Part shown: in pieces, positions 62,310 through 64,000 of the stretch | Position numbering within the stretch: position 1 is the first letter of the stretch | Layout of the letters: each line of letters opens with the position of its first letter | From: Bog-473 sp963824195 | Lineage (GTDB): Bacteria; Actinomycetota; Acidimicrobiia; Acidimicrobiales; RAAP-2 | Direction of reading: 5' to 3' | DNA: 64,000 bases | NCBI GenBank assembly: GCA_963824195.1 | Contig: CAWGOJ010000039.1 | Span: 360,016-424,015, forward strand | Translations under genes and position numbers: made by a program | The notes under the pieces: generated by a model | Database searches by the model: none | What the model saw: only the letters and a program-made list of their open reading frames with translations | Told to the model about the DNA's origin: nothing

Positions 62310-62457
62310 CATTACAGCACTGTAGTTACGCCCTTGTCAACCAATGGCCTGCAACATCGGTGCAGGTCACGGGCTGTTCGCGATGGTTTGCGCGGGACTG
62401 CCCGCGCGGCCCTCCCCGGCACGCCGATTGCCCGCGAACGGTTAGCGTCAGCCCCCC

Positions 62458-64000
62458 ATGGCCAAGGTCGTCGCCGTCGATGCGGGCACGACCGGGGTGC
62501 GCGCCCTCGTGGTCGACGAGCACGCCCGCGTGGCCGACGTCGCCTACCGGGAGCTGACCCAGCACTTCCCCCGGCCGGGCTGGGTCGAGCACGACCCCGC
62601 CGAGATCTGGGACTCCGTCCTGGCCACCGTGGCCGAGGTCGGGGGCCGCCTCGCCGAGGCGGGCGAGACCGTCGCGGCCATCGGCATCACCAACCAGCGC
62701 GAGACCCTGGTGACGTTCGACCGCTCGACGGGGCAACCGCTGCACCGGGCGATCGTCTGGCAGGACCGCCGGACCGCGCCGCTCTGCGCCGAGCTCGCCG
62801 CCGCCGGCCACCTGCCACTCGTGCGCGCCACGACCGGTCTCGTCCTCGACCCCTACTTCAGCGCGACCAAGGCCGCCTGGCTCCTGCGCGAGGGCGACCT
62901 CCCGCTGGCGGCGTCGGACCGGGACCTCTCCTTCTGCACCGTCGACACCTGGATCCTGTGGAACCTCACCGGTGGAGCCGCCGGTGGCACCTACGCCACC
63001 GACCCGTCCAACGCCAGCCGCACCCTCCTGCTCGATACGGCCACCCTCACCTGGTCCGCCGAGCTCTGCGACCTCTTCGGCGTGCCCGCGCACACCCTGC
63101 CCGAGGTGCGCCCGTCGGCCGGCCGGTTCGGTGCCGCCGCGCTGGCGGACCTCGGCCCGGCGTCCGCGGTGCTCGACGGGGTCCCCGTCTCGGGCGTGCT
63201 CGGCGACCAGCAGGCCGCGCTCTTCGGGCAGGCCTGCTTCGAGCCCGGGATGGTCAAGGTCACCTACGGCACGGGCAGCTTCGCGCTCGCCAACGCCGGC
63301 CCGGAGCGCCCGCCCGCGCCCGAGGGCCTCACCGCCAGCTGCGCGTGGGACCTCGGTGAGCACGCGCCGGCCTCGCCCGGCCGCGTCGCCTACGCGCTCG
63401 AGGGCTCGGCCTTCGTCTCGGGCGCCGCCATCCAGTGGCTGCGCGACGGGCTCGGCATCATCGCTTCGGCCTCCGAGGTCGGCCCGTTGGCGGCGTCGGT
63501 CCCCGACAGCGGCGGTGTCACCTTCGTGCCGGCCCTCACCGGCCTCGGCAGCCCGTGGTGGGATCCCCGGGCGCGCGGCATCATCACCGGCCTCACCCGC
63601 GGCGCCGGCCGGGCGCAGATCGCCCGGGCCTGCGTAGAGGCGATGGTGTTCCAGGTACGCGACATGACCGATGCCATGACCACCGCCTCTTCCCATCCAC
63701 TCTCCGCACTGCGGGCGGACGGGGGTGCCGCCACGATGGACCTCCTCCTCGAGCTGCAAGCCGAGCAGAGCCGCATGCCGGTGGCCCGCCCACGCTCGCT
63801 CGAGTCGACCGCGTTGGGCGCCGCCACCGTCGCCGGCCTGGCCGAGGGGGTGTGGTCCTCGCTCGACGAGCTGGCCGGGCTCTGGGAGGCCGAGGCCGTC
63901 TTCGAGCCGCAGCTGCCGGCCGAGCTGTCCGACGCCGCCCACGCCGCCTGGCGCCGCGCCGTCGACAAGTCCATGGGGTGGGCCGACCTCGATCCGGGGT
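62458..64000 (+). CDS. glpK: glycerol kinase (FGGY family), runs off the right edge
   Basis: The frame is open from ATG 62458 to the window end, giving 514 residues; the family is about 500 long, so it is nearly complete. AVDAGTTGVRALVVDEH is the N-terminal nucleotide-binding loop. GITNQRETLVTFDRSTGQPL and IVWQDRRTAP are diagnostic of glycerol kinase, as is TTGLVLDPYFSATKAAWLL. GVLGDQQAALFGQACFEPG and VTYGTGSFAL form the FGGY signature area. It phosphorylates glycerol to glycerol-3-phosphate. It is divergent from nrdJ. Confidence 0.93.
   Translation, partial: MAKVVAVDAGTTGVRALVVDEHARVADVAYRELTQHFPRPGWVEHDPAEIWDSVLATVAEVGGRLAEAGETVAAIGITNQRETLVTFDRSTGQPLHRAIVWQDRRTAPLCAELAAAGHLPLVRATTGLVLDPYFSATKAAWLLREGDLPLAASDRDLSFCTVDTWILWNLTGGAAGGTYATDPSNASRTLLLDTATLTWSAELCDLFGVPAHTLPEVRPSAGRFGAAALADLGPASAVLDGVPVSGVLGDQQAALFGQACFEPGMVKVTYGTGSFALANAGPERPPAPEGLTASCAWDLGEHAPASPGRVAYALEGSAFVSGAAIQWLRDGLGIIASASEVGPLAASVPDSGGVTFVPALTGLGSPWWDPRARGIITGLTRGAGRAQIARACVEAMVFQVRDMTDAMTTASSHPLSALRADGGAATMDLLLELQAEQSRMPVARPRSLESTALGAATVAGLAEGVWSSLDELAGLWEAEAVFEPQLPAELSDAAHAAWRRAVDKSMGWADLDPG

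Larger units (their letters stand above)
62105..62457. other. 353-bp divergent regulatory region of nrdJ and glpK
   Basis: Apart from the NrdR boxes the region holds an AT-richer stretch around 62260-62340 with likely promoters. The nrdJ leader of about 160 bases between the boxes and the start shows no clear cobalamin riboswitch. An ACAG-CA-CTGT palindrome lies at 62314-62323. Confidence 0.5.

Noticed and set aside
62314..62323. ACAGCACTGT as the second NrdR box
   Set aside because: Its centre is 49 bp from box 1; the site at 62294-62309 gives the expected 32 bp.
1..64000. CRISPR array, prophage, tRNA or rRNA genes
   Set aside because: No regularly spaced repeats, phage genes, or T-loop/anticodon patterns were found on reading both strands.

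Overview
The window is high-GC, densely coded DNA whose genes look actinobacterial. The signs are an NHEJ-type LigD polymerase and ligase, frequent GTG starts, an MMPL-type transporter, a vitamin B12-dependent ribonucleotide reductase with NrdR boxes, and secreted proteins with Thr-rich linkers. I infer Actinomycetota, possibly an Acidimicrobiia-like lineage; no rRNA or tRNA is present to settle this. I found no CRISPR array, prophage or intact insertion sequence.

Layout. At 1-1.8 kb is the end of an ATP-dependent DNA ligase, then a LigD polymerase-domain gene. At 2-6.7 kb are a divergent type-II-like isocitrate dehydrogenase, a cyclopropane-fatty-acid synthase-like methyltransferase, a TIG-domain membrane protein and an MFS transporter. 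At 7-27.6 kb is a coherent low-oxygen/redox island: a phosphoribosyltransferase-hydrolase fusion; an SGNH-type acyltransferase; a complete group-3b-like [NiFe] hydrogenase operon (B, cNMP-binding protein, G, S, L, protease) behind a GAPDH gene; a pyruvate:ferredoxin oxidoreductase operon (G, A, B plus a GltD-like Fe-S flavoprotein); PEP synthase; a CoA transferase; two small proteins; and a PfkB kinase. Almost every promoter gap in this island holds one or two near-palindromes of the form GGGACC-N3-GGCNC, resembling the DosR dormancy box. I found none in the promoter gaps I read elsewhere. This putative regulon is the main finding.

At 27.7-34.6 kb are a ROK kinase, a sugar-binding protein, a chimeric gene in which a decayed xylG-like ATPase N-terminus is fused to an exported beta-propeller, and an arylsulfatase broken by a one-base shift in a G run. 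At 34.6-46.6 kb are mostly single metabolic genes: DinB-like, ketopantoate reductase, MpaB-like oxygenase, SDRs, aldose epimerase, SurE, ArfB, aldo/keto reductase, Nudix, NDH-2, acyl-CoA dehydrogenase and a DMT transporter. At 46.6-51.4 kb is a minus-strand operon of SDR, amidohydrolase (frameshifted), acetoacetate-decarboxylase-like protein, second amidohydrolase and methyltransferase, which looks like a catabolic pathway of unknown substrate. At 51.5-59.1 kb are secreted/membrane proteins, a phospholipase C-like phosphoesterase, an MMPL transporter with an apparent internal deletion, a DUF3237 protein and a flavin monooxygenase. At 59.1-64 kb are a possible IS-end remnant, the class II ribonucleotide reductase with a pair of NrdR boxes 32 bp apart, and a divergent glycerol kinase that runs off the window.

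How they fit together: in the island, PEP synthase, GAPDH, PfkB, the 2-oxoacid:ferredoxin oxidoreductase and the NAD(P)-linked hydrogenase could balance carbon and electron flow when respiration is limited. This is inference from gene content plus the shared promoter motif. Two frameshifts, one in-frame deletion and one ABC-ATPase remnant are either real decay or assembly error, and read data are needed to decide.
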